A DNA stretch of 64,000 bases from an uncultured Flavobacteriaceae bacterium (GCA_947500585.1 CANMSN010000005.1:62001-126000), one strand, 5' to 3'; positions 8,516-17,186 are shown, counted from the stretch's first letter. The notes: generated from the letters alone by a model not told the origin. Translations and numbers: made by a program.

Positions 8516-9307
8516 TTAGTTAGCTGCTGGTCTTAATATAATTTCTTCTTGTGCTGATTGGATTGTAGGATTATCAGTATCAAAGAAATAGTACTCTAAT
8601 GTTGACAATGTTCCAGCATTAAATAGCCCCTGAAAGGTTTCAGCAGGAATTATAGCTGCTTCATAATATTGTCCGTTGAAATTTGTTTCAATTTCAATGG
8701 CAAGTAAGGCGTCTACATCAGGTGCGACGTGCAAAGTAATATTTTGAGCCCCAATCATTGCTGGATTACTAATTCCTGAGAAATTTTTGTTGAAACGAAA
8801 TAATACAACATCTTTTGTAGTTGCTTGAGAAGGAAATGTTCTCACCTCATTTTCAATAAACTTAAATGGTGCAAATGGAATTGTTAAATCATTTGTTTGA
8901 AAAGTTGGAGCCTGATCTCTTAACAAGTAGCCTATTGATGTTATAGAACCTGGCGCAGCTTCTGCACCGTAAAGTTCTGCTAACGTTCTGTACGTGTTTG
9001 CCCCATCTGTGATAGGAAATTTTAATCTGTACTCTGTATCACTTAATTTTTCTAATCGAGCGGCAGGATTAATATTTGTCCAATCTCCATTGGTTTTAGA
9101 ATCTCCAGCACTAGAAAAACTCCATATGTAAAGATCTTTTCCTTCTAAAGAGCCACCATCACGATCTGTGGCACCAGCTACATTAAAAAGAATTTCTATA
9201 TTTTCGTCTATTACCGTATAGCTAGCAGGGTTTCCTGTTACAACAGGATTTTGTGCTTGAACTAGTAATGCCGATAAAAAAAGTATGGTTAATAATAATT
9301 TTTTCAT
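8516..9307 (-). CDS. Secreted beta-sandwich protein of the alpha-glucan locus, probable glycan binder
   Basis: This 263-residue protein has a signal peptide (MKKLLLTILFLSALLVQAQ) and no lipobox Cys, so it is periplasmic or exported. The N-terminal 120 residues (PASYTVIDENIEILFNVAG ... LYIWSF ... GDWTNINPAARLEKL) resemble residues 25-110 of the T9SS amylase two genes downstream (PSEFRINEEITLTFSG ... YLWSWYGNFNG ... GSWTNSNVAQQL). That shared domain suggests a common binding role. The rest is predicted beta-rich with no catalytic motif that I recognise. It sits between the small lipoprotein and SusE/F genes, 11-12 bp from each, and is surely co-transcribed. Its function is inferred only from context. 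Confidence 0.7.
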   Translation of the reverse strand: MKKLLLTILFLSALLVQAQNPVVTGNPASYTVIDENIEILFNVAGATDRDGGSLEGKDLYIWSFSSAGDSKTNGDWTNINPAARLEKLSDTEYRLKFPITDGANTYRTLAELYGAEAAPGSITSIGYLLRDQAPTFQTNDLTIPFAPFKFIENEVRTFPSQATTKDVVLFRFNKNFSGISNPAMIGAQNITLHVAPDVDALLAIEIETNFNGQYYEAAIIPAETFQGLFNAGTLSTLEYYFFDTDNPTIQSAQEEIILRPAAN

Positions 9308-9318
9308 AATTCAAATTT

Positions 9319-9864
9319 TTATTGTTTAGCTAGTATATACTCATATCTTGTTACTGCACTACCTGAAGCGTCTAACCTTTCATAGTTTAAAGACAGCTTA
9401 GGGTTATCTCCAGTAATTCCAGCGTATGTTCTTATTAAAAATAACACCGAGTTTCCATTTATTTCAGTTTCAATACCTGATGAGGCATTTATACCTAACT
9501 GTTGATTTACTAAATTTACAGTATCATCTGAAATCCATTTCCAAGTACCAGATCCTTCTGATATTACATAAGACATTGGTGAGTTTCCAATGGTTGTAGA
9601 CAATGTGCCATTATTAATTTGTAAGGTAAAATCTGTAAAAGGCATACCAGAAATGGCATTTGTAATATCTACCCGTGTTGCAAAATCAGGAAATCCTTTC
9701 TTTTCGGCATCTAAATCTATTTGAGAAACGTTTTCAATAGACCATGTGCCAGTTAATTGTTCATTTCTATCTACAATATCTCCGTGTGTTCCTTCATTGT
9801 CAGGAGAACATTGCATAAAGATAAAAGCTATGCTTAATAATAAGCTGTATTTTAATGTTTTCAT
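9319..9864 (-). CDS. Small lipoprotein of the alpha-glucan SusCD operon (DUF5004/lipocalin-like)
   Basis: 181 residues with the lipobox AFIFMQCSPDNEG (Cys19). The pattern LTGTWSIENVSQIDL ... FTLQINNGTLST ... GSGTWKWISDDTVNL is typical of lipocalin-like or DUF5004-type lipoproteins often found next to SusD genes. It is probably surface- or periplasm-facing. It lies 12 bp after the SusD gene in the same operon. No binding residues can be assigned. Confidence 0.65.
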   Translation of the reverse strand: MKTLKYSLLLSIAFIFMQCSPDNEGTHGDIVDRNEQLTGTWSIENVSQIDLDAEKKGFPDFATRVDITNAISGMPFTDFTLQINNGTLSTTIGNSPMSYVISEGSGTWKWISDDTVNLVNQQLGINASSGIETEINGNSVLFLIRTYAGITGDNPKLSLNYERLDASGSAVTRYEYILAKQ

Positions 9865-9876
9865 AGTTATATTTTT

Positions 9877-11322
9877 TTAATTACAACCTCCTGTTGGGTT
9901 TTGAATAAATCCTGTAAATACTTCCGTTGCAGGAAATTGGAATAGAATACCATTACAGTTCCATGGTGCATTTCTAATAGTTAAACTATTTTCATCTACA
10001 CCAATTCGCTTTAAATCGTTTACACGATTACCTTCTCCTAATAACTCAATACGTCTTTGTTCTCTAATAAGATTAATTAATTGAGCCTGTGTTAAGCCAT
10101 TTATTGTAGATAGACCTGCTCGATCTAAAATACTGTTTACATCATCTTCAGCTTGGGTTAGGTTGCTAACTTCTGCTGCTGCTTCTGCTCTAATTAAAAG
10201 GATTTCTGTGTAGTGAACCAGAGGAACATGAAATATTCCTTTGTTATATTTTAAAAGAAAATATTCGCCATCTATTTCTTCCAATAAATCTTTTCTTTTG
10301 TCTGTTGAAGGAATAGAGTTGTATAAGTCTTGCATAATTCTAATCGTGGTATTAGAAATTGCAGTATCTGTTCTATATCGCTGAAAGGTACCTCCTTTGC
10401 TATTTGCTGTGGATTCTGAAATAATACCAAAAATAGTTTCCACATTTGGAGATTCAGTATTGTTATTATCCAAAAGATTACCAGCAAATCGTTCTGTACC
10501 ATTTGCTCCGCCTTGATAAAGGTTTACATCGAAAACAGCCGAAGTATTCATTAATGCCGCATCAGCATAATTGTAAGCCATTTGGTAATTAGAACCTGCA
10601 GTATCTATATCTGGACCAAAACCAGCTTGAAAAAACACTTTAGCTAAATAGGCTTGTGCAGCTGCTTTACTTGCGTAGTATTGGTTACTAGAATTTGTTG
10701 TATTTAATAAACTTTCAGCTTCTTTTAAATCGCTTAATAAATCTGCATAGTTTTCTGCAACTGTTCCTCTGTTTTGACCAATTGCATTGTCAATCTCTTT
10801 GATGTATTGAATTCCTAAATGTGAATTATCTGAAGTAAACCCAGGAGAGTGCGACATAAATCGTGATACTTCAAAATGAGCCATGGCTCTTAATAAAAGG
10901 GCTTCTCCCTTAATTTCTTGAATTCTAGCATCAGATTCAGATACTCCAATAGCATCTAAATTATTTTCTATTTGATTAAGTACAACGTTGGCATCTAATA
11001 CAATACGGTAAAAACCACGATACATATTATCTCTAATTGTATTATTAAAGAATGCGGTACTTCTGTTGTAAATTTCAGTTTCATCAGAATTTAGTCCTTC
11101 TGGTCCGTCAATATTATCGCCGTTAATTTCGGCAAATAACTGAGCATTTCCTCCTGAGGGCCAGCCTAAATTGTTATAACCAGCATTTAAAAGTGCTTCT
11201 AGGTCTGCCAAACTTGTTGGACCTACGATATCTACATTTTCAGGTAGTTCTTCTAAATCACATGAAACAAATAATGAGATTGAGAAAAACAACCCAAGTA
11301 ATAATTTTATATTTCTTTTCAT
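9877..11322 (-). CDS. susD: SusD-like surface glycan-binding lipoprotein (alpha-glucan)
   Basis: Outer-membrane lipoprotein that forms the lid over the SusC transporter. Starting at the Met at 11322 (MKRNIKLLLG), a signal peptide ends in the lipobox LFVSC, followed by DLEELPENVD, the usual short linker of this family. SusD/RagB hallmarks are AHFEVSRFMS, the TPR-like repeats and the C-terminal block LIREQRRIELLGEGNRVNDLKR. The frame is open upstream to 11382, but that would overlap the SusC gene and place 20 extra residues before the signal peptide. A Met at 11331 is also possible. The gene follows the SusC stop by about 10 bp. Confidence 0.92.
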   Translation of the reverse strand: MKRNIKLLLGLFFSISLFVSCDLEELPENVDIVGPTSLADLEALLNAGYNNLGWPSGGNAQLFAEINGDNIDGPEGLNSDETEIYNRSTAFFNNTIRDNMYRGFYRIVLDANVVLNQIENNLDAIGVSESDARIQEIKGEALLLRAMAHFEVSRFMSHSPGFTSDNSHLGIQYIKEIDNAIGQNRGTVAENYADLLSDLKEAESLLNTTNSSNQYYASKAAAQAYLAKVFFQAGFGPDIDTAGSNYQMAYNYADAALMNTSAVFDVNLYQGGANGTERFAGNLLDNNNTESPNVETIFGIISESTANSKGGTFQRYRTDTAISNTTIRIMQDLYNSIPSTDKRKDLLEEIDGEYFLLKYNKGIFHVPLVHYTEILLIRAEAAAEVSNLTQAEDDVNSILDRAGLSTINGLTQAQLINLIREQRRIELLGEGNRVNDLKRIGVDENSLTIRNAPWNCNGILFQFPATEVFTGFIQNPTGGCN

Positions 11323-11332
11323 CGTTTCCATT

Positions 11333-14300
11333 TTAAAAAGTTGCATTGATGTTAAATGTGAATGATTTTGCTTGAGGTACACTTAAGTAAGATACATTAG
11401 GTGATAAGTTTCTATCTCTTTGAAATTGAAAATCTCTAGCAATTTCTGGATCACCACCAGGAAACTTAGTCCAAGTTAATAAATTAGATCCTGTAACAGC
11501 AAGTTTTACAGCGCTTAAACCCGTACCATTTAAAAAGTTAGATGGTAATGAGTAGCTAAGTGTAATGTTTCTTAACCTTAGGTATGAAGCATCGTATAAA
11601 AATCCTGTATGGTTGTATTGCCAAACACTAGATAGTCCTTGTACTTCTCTGTGATCGTAGAATAATCGAGTTTGTTCGGTAACATCACCTGGGTTTCTCC
11701 AACGATCATAAATATCTGTCCTTACGTTCGTGGTATTGCTATCTCCATCAATAAATGTTCCTAGAGCTCGTTTAGCAAAACTATCATATATATTTCCTCC
11801 AATTGTGAAAACAAAATCTGTATCAAGACCCCAATTTTTATATTTAAATTTGTTTCCAAAACCTCCGGTAGCATCTGGTATAACAGAGCCTGCAGAAACA
11901 CGGTTTGCTAAATCGAATGTTTTAGTTTCATTGCCGTCTAAATCTAAGAAAATTGGTAAACCATCTGTAGGGTCTACTCTTGAAAATCTTACCAAATAAT
12001 TTGTACCAATGGGCTGGCCTTCAATAACACGTGTATCATTAAAACCACCTTCTAATAAATCTGGACTTACACCACCTAAGCTAATTAATTTATTGGCATT
12101 GTGTGCAATGTTAAAATTAGAAGTCCATGAGAAATTATCAGTTATTATGTTTTTTGATGTAATATTAAATTCGATACCTTTATTTTCAATTTCAGCGGCA
12201 TTTACCCATAGACTTTCTCCAAATCCTGATGACGGAATTTGAAATAAATCTAACAATACATCTTTTGATCTTTTATAGTATCCAGAAAGTTCAGTTTCTA
12301 TACGGTTATTAAATAAGTTTAATTCAATTCCAAAATCTACAGTTTGTGCAGTTTCCCATTTTAGGTCTGGATTATCTAATCTGATAATGGATTTATACTC
12401 ATTTCCTAAATAAAGGTTTCCTGAGTTAGGAATACTGAAAGCACCAAATCTTGAATCGTTTCCTATTTCAGAGTTACCTGTTATACCATAAGATGATTTG
12501 ATTTTGAAAAAGCTGATGGTTTTACTGTTTTGAATAAACTCATGATTTGAAAAATTATAAGCCGCAGAGAACGTTGGGAAAAACCCGTATCTATTATTTT
12601 CACCAAACCTAGACGAGCCATCTATTCTTGCTAATGCCATTAAATCTAGAGCATTATTAAATGAATAACTTACACGACCAAAATATGATGCAAATGAAAA
12701 CGCTGTGTTTCCAGTGCTTTCCCTATCAAAATCTGGAGCATCAGATTCGTATAATGGTACAGGACTATTAATAAAACCTTCTGGGTTCCCAAAACGATAT
12801 AATAAGCGTTCACTTCTTTGATATTCGGTACCTAGTAAAAAGTTAAACGCATTTTTATCATTTAAATCCCATAAATATGAAGCGGTAAAATTTGTATTGT
12901 AGTTAGTAACAAAGAAGGGTGTTTCAGAAGCAAAAGTATTTCTTTCTTCTTCTGGTGTACCACTAATTCTTCCTATTTCTAAAGACTGCCAATAGTAATC
13001 TCTAAAATCCATATAATCTAATGATGCAGTTCCTCTTAAATATAAGTTATCAATTGGTTGATAATCTATTGCAATAGAGTTAATAGATCGCATTTCCTCA
13101 GAACGTCTATCACGATACCTTAATTCTACTAATGGATTACCAAAGGTATTATCTACATCTCCGTTATCTTGAAAAGGTGAGTAAAACGGGAGTGTAAAAC
13201 TTTGTGCATTTCGCCATGTATCATTAATATTTACTTTGTCGTAAATACCTTTTGTTAAAGAAGAGTTGATACCAACTTTTAAATTTTTCAAGATTTGATA
13301 ATCTAAGTTGAAACGACCGCTCAATCTTTGATACTCATCATTTTTAATAAACGATTCCGTATCATCATAAGATAAGTTTAAATAGGTCTTGATTTTGTTT
13401 TTTCCGTAGTTAACAGAAAAACTGTGCCTGTTAGAGATTCCTGTTTTAGTAACAAGGTCTACCCAGTCAGTATTTGTATTTAAAGCATCTTCCCAAGAGA
13501 TATTTCTGGGTAATGGTACTAAACCAGTATTACCGTCATTCTCCCAAGCTTCTTGATATACTTTTAATAAATCTTGATTATTTAAAATTTGAGGTTCATA
13601 TGTTGGATCTGATGTCGAAACACTCCCTGTGTATGAGAATTTCAACCCCTCTTTACCTCTTTTAGTTTTAATAAGAATAACACCATTTGCACCTCTAGAA
13701 CCATAGATACCTGCAGCAGCGGCATCTTTTAAAACCTCAATACTCTCAATATCGTTCTGGTTTAATGATGCCAAAGGGTTGTTGTTTTGACCATTTGAGT
13801 CGCCCTGTAAAAAGTAATCTTGGGTAATTGGAATACCATCTACTACGTATAATGGGTCACCACCGGCAGAAATAGAAGAAATACCTCTAACTCTAACAAT
13901 ATTAGCTGATCCTGCTAACCCAGAACCTTGAATAACTTGAACTCCTGCAGCTTTACCTTGCAACGCCGCATCTAAAGAAGGTACGGGCGTATCCTTTAAA
14001 TCTTCTCCATTTATTCTAACGGCATTTCCAAGAACCTTACTTTTCTTTTGAACACCATAACCAATTATAACTACTTCATCAAGTTGTGCAGCATCTTCTA
14101 GTAGCTGAACATTTAAAGTAGCTTGACCGTTAAAAGTAATTTCTTTAGGTTGGTAACCAACATAAGAAAACACAATGATGTCGCCATTATTGACTTCAAT
14201 TTGATAATTTCCATCAAAATCTGTAGCCGTTCCTATTGCAGTGCCTTTTATAACGACATTAACACCAGGGAGCGGTATAGAAGTTGATTGTTCTGTAACT

Positions 14301-14383
14301 GTTCCTGTTAAGGTTGTTTGCCCAAAAATATATATAGGTGCACAAAACAGAAAAAACAGTAAACTAGTAATAGTTGTTTTCAT
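11333..14383 (-). CDS. susC: SusC-like TonB-dependent outer-membrane oligosaccharide transporter (alpha-glucan)
   Basis: 1016 residues: signal peptide (1-21), a carboxypeptidase-regulatory-like domain (about 23-105, GVNVVIKGTAIGTATDFDG), a TonB-dependent plug (LQGKAAGVQVIQGSG ... VRVRGISS ... DPLYVVDGIP ... IESIEVLKDAAAAGIYGSRG) and a 22-strand barrel ending in aromatic Phe (FTFNINATF). It is the first gene of the minus-strand operon and imports maltodextrins with its SusD partner. A good Bacteroidetes -7 element (TAGCTTTG) lies 55 bp upstream of the start, and a LacI-type palindrome lies 108 bp upstream. Confidence 0.95.
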   Translation of the reverse strand: MKTTITSLLFFLFCAPIYIFGQTTLTGTVTEQSTSIPLPGVNVVIKGTAIGTATDFDGNYQIEVNNGDIIVFSYVGYQPKEITFNGQATLNVQLLEDAAQLDEVVIIGYGVQKKSKVLGNAVRINGEDLKDTPVPSLDAALQGKAAGVQVIQGSGLAGSANIVRVRGISSISAGGDPLYVVDGIPITQDYFLQGDSNGQNNNPLASLNQNDIESIEVLKDAAAAGIYGSRGANGVILIKTKRGKEGLKFSYTGSVSTSDPTYEPQILNNQDLLKVYQEAWENDGNTGLVPLPRNISWEDALNTNTDWVDLVTKTGISNRHSFSVNYGKNKIKTYLNLSYDDTESFIKNDEYQRLSGRFNLDYQILKNLKVGINSSLTKGIYDKVNINDTWRNAQSFTLPFYSPFQDNGDVDNTFGNPLVELRYRDRRSEEMRSINSIAIDYQPIDNLYLRGTASLDYMDFRDYYWQSLEIGRISGTPEEERNTFASETPFFVTNYNTNFTASYLWDLNDKNAFNFLLGTEYQRSERLLYRFGNPEGFINSPVPLYESDAPDFDRESTGNTAFSFASYFGRVSYSFNNALDLMALARIDGSSRFGENNRYGFFPTFSAAYNFSNHEFIQNSKTISFFKIKSSYGITGNSEIGNDSRFGAFSIPNSGNLYLGNEYKSIIRLDNPDLKWETAQTVDFGIELNLFNNRIETELSGYYKRSKDVLLDLFQIPSSGFGESLWVNAAEIENKGIEFNITSKNIITDNFSWTSNFNIAHNANKLISLGGVSPDLLEGGFNDTRVIEGQPIGTNYLVRFSRVDPTDGLPIFLDLDGNETKTFDLANRVSAGSVIPDATGGFGNKFKYKNWGLDTDFVFTIGGNIYDSFAKRALGTFIDGDSNTTNVRTDIYDRWRNPGDVTEQTRLFYDHREVQGLSSVWQYNHTGFLYDASYLRLRNITLSYSLPSNFLNGTGLSAVKLAVTGSNLLTWTKFPGGDPEIARDFQFQRDRNLSPNVSYLSVPQAKSFTFNINATF

Positions 14384-14416
14384 ATAATTTTGTTAAAATG
14401 TGTTAATTTAGTTTGG

Positions 14417-14434
14417 TTATATTTTCACTTCTCA
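14417..14434 (+). repeat. 18-bp exact repeat, copy 1 (SusC/LacI intergenic)
   Basis: TTATATTTTCACTTCTCA occurs here and again, in the same orientation, at 15746-15763 upstream of the maltose transporter operon. Copy 1 sits just downstream of the predicted SusC -7 element. An exact 18-base match in two control regions of one locus suggests a shared regulator site. Confidence 0.7.
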
Positions 14435-14437
14435 ATT

Positions 14438-14445
14438 CAAAGCTA
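14438..14445 (-). promoter_or_regulatory. Predicted -7 promoter element of the SusC operon
   Basis: Read on the minus strand this is TAGCTTTG, a full match to the Bacteroidetes -7 consensus TAnnTTTG. A TTTC at 14466-14463 is a weak -33 match with a 17-base spacer. The predicted start of transcription would leave a leader of about 50 bases before the SusC start codon. Confidence 0.45.
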
Positions 14446-14491
14446 TGTAAAGAAAATGTTATGAAATAATTTTTGATTACGAAATTCTTAG

Positions 14492-14505
14492 CGAAAACGT
14501 TTTCG
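14492..14505. promoter_or_regulatory. LacI-family operator palindrome
   Basis: CGAAAACGTTTTCG is a perfect 14-bp palindrome with the central CG step typical of LacI/PurR-family operators. It lies almost exactly midway between the SusC start (14383) and the LacI-type gene start (14617), so one site could control both directions. It is the obvious target of the adjacent regulator. Confidence 0.75.
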
Positions 14506-14507
14506 TG

Positions 14508-14540
14508 TTGACAACTTTTTAATTTTTAACCATAATATTG
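14508..14540 (+). promoter_or_regulatory. Possible promoter of the LacI-type regulator gene
   Basis: TTGACA at 14508-14513 and TAATATTG at 14533-14540 (one mismatch to TAnnTTTG) are spaced loosely for a Bacteroidetes promoter. The upstream element abuts the 14-bp palindrome, so a bound repressor would block it. This is a weak prediction. Confidence 0.3.
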
Positions 14541-14616
14541 AGAAAAACAAATAATTAACAGAATTGTTTAATACCTTTATCTTAAATATTTTAGAGGTTT
14601 CTAATAATAAGATTTA

Positions 14617-15690
14617 ATGAAAAGAAAAATTACCTTAAAACAAATAGCTAGAGAGTTAGATGTTTCTATTTCAACCGTTTCTAAAGCGTTAAGTGGAAGC
14701 AAAGAGATTAGCGAAGATACCACGCAAAAAATTCAAGCATTTGCAAAGCTATACAACTACAAACCCAATAATATTGCGCTTAGCTTAAAGAATAGAAAAA
14801 CCAAAACCATTGGTATTTTAATACCAGAAATTGTACATCATTTCTTTTCAACTGTTATTAGAGGTATAGAGTTAGTTGCCAATAAACGAGGTTATAATGT
14901 TATTGTAGGCTTATCAAATGAGTCTTTTACCAAAGAAATTATTAACATGGAAATGCTAGCAAATGGCAGTATTGATGGGTTTATTTTATCAATTTCAAAA
15001 GAAACATTACTAAAACAAGATTATCATCATTTTAACGCAACGATAAATCAAGGCATGCCCATAGTGATGTTTGATAGGGTGGTTAATGAGGTAGAATGTG
15101 ATAAAGTTATTGTTGATGATTTTAATGGTGCTGTAAAAGCAGTTAATAAACTCATTCAAAATGCGTGTAAAAATATTGCGCTTATTACAACCATGGATTA
15201 TGTAAGTGTAGGAAGGCTAAGAACACAAGGTTATTTAGAAGCATTAGAAAATAATAAAATAGTTGCTGATTCTAATTTGATATTAAAGATTGATGATAGT
15301 TTAGATGTTGAAAATCATTTAGAAATTTTAGAAAATGAGATTCAGAAATTTTTTGAATTAAATAAAAAAATTGATGGTGTTTTTGCTGTAAACGAACTTT
15401 ATGCAGTAACGGCTATGAAGGTTGCTAAAAAATTAGGGCTTAGTATTCCAGAGGACGTTCAAGTAATAGGTTTTACAGATGGTGTGCTCTCAAAACATGC
15501 AACACCTACTCTAACTACGGTTAGTCAACATGGTCAAAAAATGGGAGAGCAAGCCGCTAATTTATTGATAGATAGATTAGAATCTGATAATACGGAATAC
15601 GACCAGTATATTGTAAATAATAATCCAAAATCCGATTTTATAAAGCTAGTTATTGAGACCGAAATTATTGAAAGAGAATCGACTAAATAA
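14617..15690 (+). CDS. LacI/GalR-family transcriptional regulator of the alpha-glucan locus
   Basis: 357 residues, the usual length. The N-terminal HTH (4-50: ITLKQIARELDVSISTVSKALSG) and hinge (YKPNNIALSLKNRKTKTIGILIP) are canonical, and residues 60-350 form the periplasmic-binding-protein-like effector domain. It probably binds the CGAAAACGTTTTCG palindrome in the divergent region and responds to maltose or a related sugar. It stands between the SusC operon and the maltose-metabolism operon, so it likely controls both and itself. An AT-rich hairpin follows its stop codon directly. Confidence 0.93.
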   Translation: MKRKITLKQIARELDVSISTVSKALSGSKEISEDTTQKIQAFAKLYNYKPNNIALSLKNRKTKTIGILIPEIVHHFFSTVIRGIELVANKRGYNVIVGLSNESFTKEIINMEMLANGSIDGFILSISKETLLKQDYHHFNATINQGMPIVMFDRVVNEVECDKVIVDDFNGAVKAVNKLIQNACKNIALITTMDYVSVGRLRTQGYLEALENNKIVADSNLILKIDDSLDVENHLEILENEIQKFFELNKKIDGVFAVNELYAVTAMKVAKKLGLSIPEDVQVIGFTDGVLSKHATPTLTTVSQHGQKMGEQAANLLIDRLESDNTEYDQYIVNNNPKSDFIKLVIETEIIERESTK

Positions 15691-15714
15691 AAATTTATTT
15701 GGAAAAATAAATTT
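15691..15714 (+). terminator. Terminator of the LacI-type gene
   Basis: AAATTTATTT and AAATAAATTT form a 10-bp perfect but AT-only stem with a GGAA loop, followed by CTTTTATA, immediately after the stop codon. It implies that the transporter operon downstream starts from its own promoter in 15715-15822. Confidence 0.55.
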
Positions 15715-15737
15715 CTTTTATATATCTTTGATGCCAA

Positions 15738-15776
15738 ATCAAAACTTATATTTTCACTTCTCACATAAGTTTTGAT
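15738..15776. promoter_or_regulatory. Inverted repeat 1 upstream of the maltose transporter, framing the 18-bp repeat
   Basis: ATCAAAACTTAT (15738-15749) and ATAAGTTTTGAT (15765-15776) are perfect 12-bp arms around a 15-base core. The core overlaps copy 2 of the 18-bp repeat. A TTTG at 15727-15730 followed after 18 bases by TATTTTCA (15749-15756) is a possible promoter, in which case this dyad is an operator lying over the -7 region. Confidence 0.6.
15746..15763 (+). repeat. 18-bp exact repeat, copy 2 (upstream of the transporter operon)
   Basis: TTATATTTTCACTTCTCA, identical to 14417-14434. This copy is centred inside inverted repeat 1. Confidence 0.7.
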
Positions 15777-15796
15777 AAGTAATACCGCTTATCAAA
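15771..15796. promoter_or_regulatory. Inverted repeat 2, overlapping repeats 1 and 3
   Basis: TTTGATAAG (15771-15779) and CTTATCAAA (15788-15796) are 9-bp perfect arms with an 8-base loop. The left arm shares six bases with inverted repeat 1 and the right arm shares three bases with inverted repeat 3, so all three cannot form completely at once. Confidence 0.55.
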
Positions 15797-15821
15797 TAGT
15801 ATTAATTTAAACATACTATTT
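15794..15821. promoter_or_regulatory. Inverted repeat 3, ending one base before the transporter start codon
   Basis: AAATAGTAT (15794-15802) and ATACTATTT (15813-15821) are 9-bp perfect arms with a 10-base loop. If formed in RNA, the hairpin would cover the ribosome-binding region of the gene starting at 15823. Confidence 0.55.
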
Positions 15822-15822
15822 A

Positions 15823-17184
15823 ATGGAAAAGCGTCGATTAAGTTTCTTGCAAATTTGGAACATGAGTTTCGGATTTCTAGGAATACAAATGGGGTTTGCA
15901 CTCCAAAATGCCAACGCAAGTAGAATACTTCAAATTTTCGGAGCCGATGTTCACGAGTTATCATGGTTTTGGATAATTGCGCCTTTAATGGGCTTAATTG
16001 TTCAGCCTATAATTGGACATTATAGTGATAAAACTTGGGGACGTTTTGGGCGAAGAAAACCATACTTTTTGGTTGGTGCCATTTTAGCCTCTATAGGCTT
16101 AGTACTTATGCCACAGGCCGATATGTTTATTGCCTTTCTACCCGCACTTTGGGTGGGCGCAGGTATGCTCATGATTATGGATGCATCTTTCAACATAGCC
16201 ATGGAACCTTTTCGAGCTTTAGTTGGAGATAATTTAAGAACAGACCAACGCACTTTAGGTTTTAGTGTGCAAACTGCACTAATTGGTTTTGGTGCCGTAA
16301 TTGGTTCCTGGTTACCATATGCTTTGTCAAATTGGTTTGGTATTTCTAACGAAACTGTTGCAGGCGTTGTTCCAACAAACTTAATATGGTCCTTCATTAT
16401 TGGAGCCCTTATTCTAATTGCTTCCATTTTAGTTACAGTTATAACTACTAAAGAATATTCGCCTGAGGAATTAGCAAGTTTTGAAGATGAGAAAGCACAT
16501 TCTGAAGCTGTAATTAAAGATGGCGAAAAAGAAAAATCTAGCTTATTGGATATTTTTGAAGACTTCAAAAAAATGCCAACTACAATGCGCCAGTTAAGTT
16601 GGGTACAGTTCTTTTCATGGTTTGGACTTTTTGGTATGTGGGTATTTGCTACACCAGCAATTGCGCAACATATTTATGGATTACCACATACAGATAGCAG
16701 TAGTTCTACTTATCAAGATGCAGGAGATTGGATAGGAATTCTTTTTGGTGTTTATAACTTAGTTTCTGCCTTTTATGCATTTGCATTGCCTTACATAGCT
16801 AAGAAAGTTGGGCGTAAAAAAACGCATTCCATATCCCTAATCATTGGAGGGTTAGGTTTATTGTCCATCTACATTATGCCAGATAAAAACTGGCTTATTG
16901 TTTCTATGATAGGCGTAGGAATTGCTTGGGCTAGTATTTTGGCTATGCCTTATGCTATTTTAGCGGGTTCTATTTCACCAAAGAAAATGGGAGTTTACAT
17001 GGGAATATTTAACTTCTTCATAGTAATTCCTCAAATAATCAATGCCTTAATTGGTGGGCCACTTGTAAAATATGCTTATGGAAATCAAGCCATATTTGCT
17101 TTAATGATGAGTGGTATTAGTTTTTTAATTGCAGCGTCTTTAGTGTATAAAGTTAAAGATGTTGACGATGTAATTCAATCATAA
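15823..17184 (+). CDS. MFS sugar transporter, likely maltose uptake across the inner membrane
   Basis: A 453-residue, about 12-helix major facilitator. It has the loop 2-3 motif (HYSDKTWGRFGRRKPYFLVG) typical of the SUT/SLC45-like and related sugar:cation symporters, and a cytoplasmic charged loop at about 215-245. It is followed after 2 bp by pgmB and then by the maltose phosphorylase gene, so maltose is the expected substrate. No residue in the sequence fixes specificity. The start is a clear ATG after a leader with three overlapping inverted repeats. Confidence 0.85.
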   Translation: MEKRRLSFLQIWNMSFGFLGIQMGFALQNANASRILQIFGADVHELSWFWIIAPLMGLIVQPIIGHYSDKTWGRFGRRKPYFLVGAILASIGLVLMPQADMFIAFLPALWVGAGMLMIMDASFNIAMEPFRALVGDNLRTDQRTLGFSVQTALIGFGAVIGSWLPYALSNWFGISNETVAGVVPTNLIWSFIIGALILIASILVTVITTKEYSPEELASFEDEKAHSEAVIKDGEKEKSSLLDIFEDFKKMPTTMRQLSWVQFFSWFGLFGMWVFATPAIAQHIYGLPHTDSSSSTYQDAGDWIGILFGVYNLVSAFYAFALPYIAKKVGRKKTHSISLIIGGLGLLSIYIMPDKNWLIVSMIGVGIAWASILAMPYAILAGSISPKKMGVYMGIFNFFIVIPQIINALIGGPLVKYAYGNQAIFALMMSGISFLIAASLVYKVKDVDDVIQS

Positions 17185-17186
17185 TA

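Noticed and set aside
11323-11382. An N-terminally extended SusD start overlapping the SusC gene
   Set aside because: The extension would put 20 residues in front of the signal peptide; the lipobox spacing fits the later Met.
16020-16568. Open frame of 182 codons on the minus strand
   Set aside because: It lies wholly antisense to the MFS transporter gene, which has clear family motifs; its translation has low-complexity composition and no recognisable domain.
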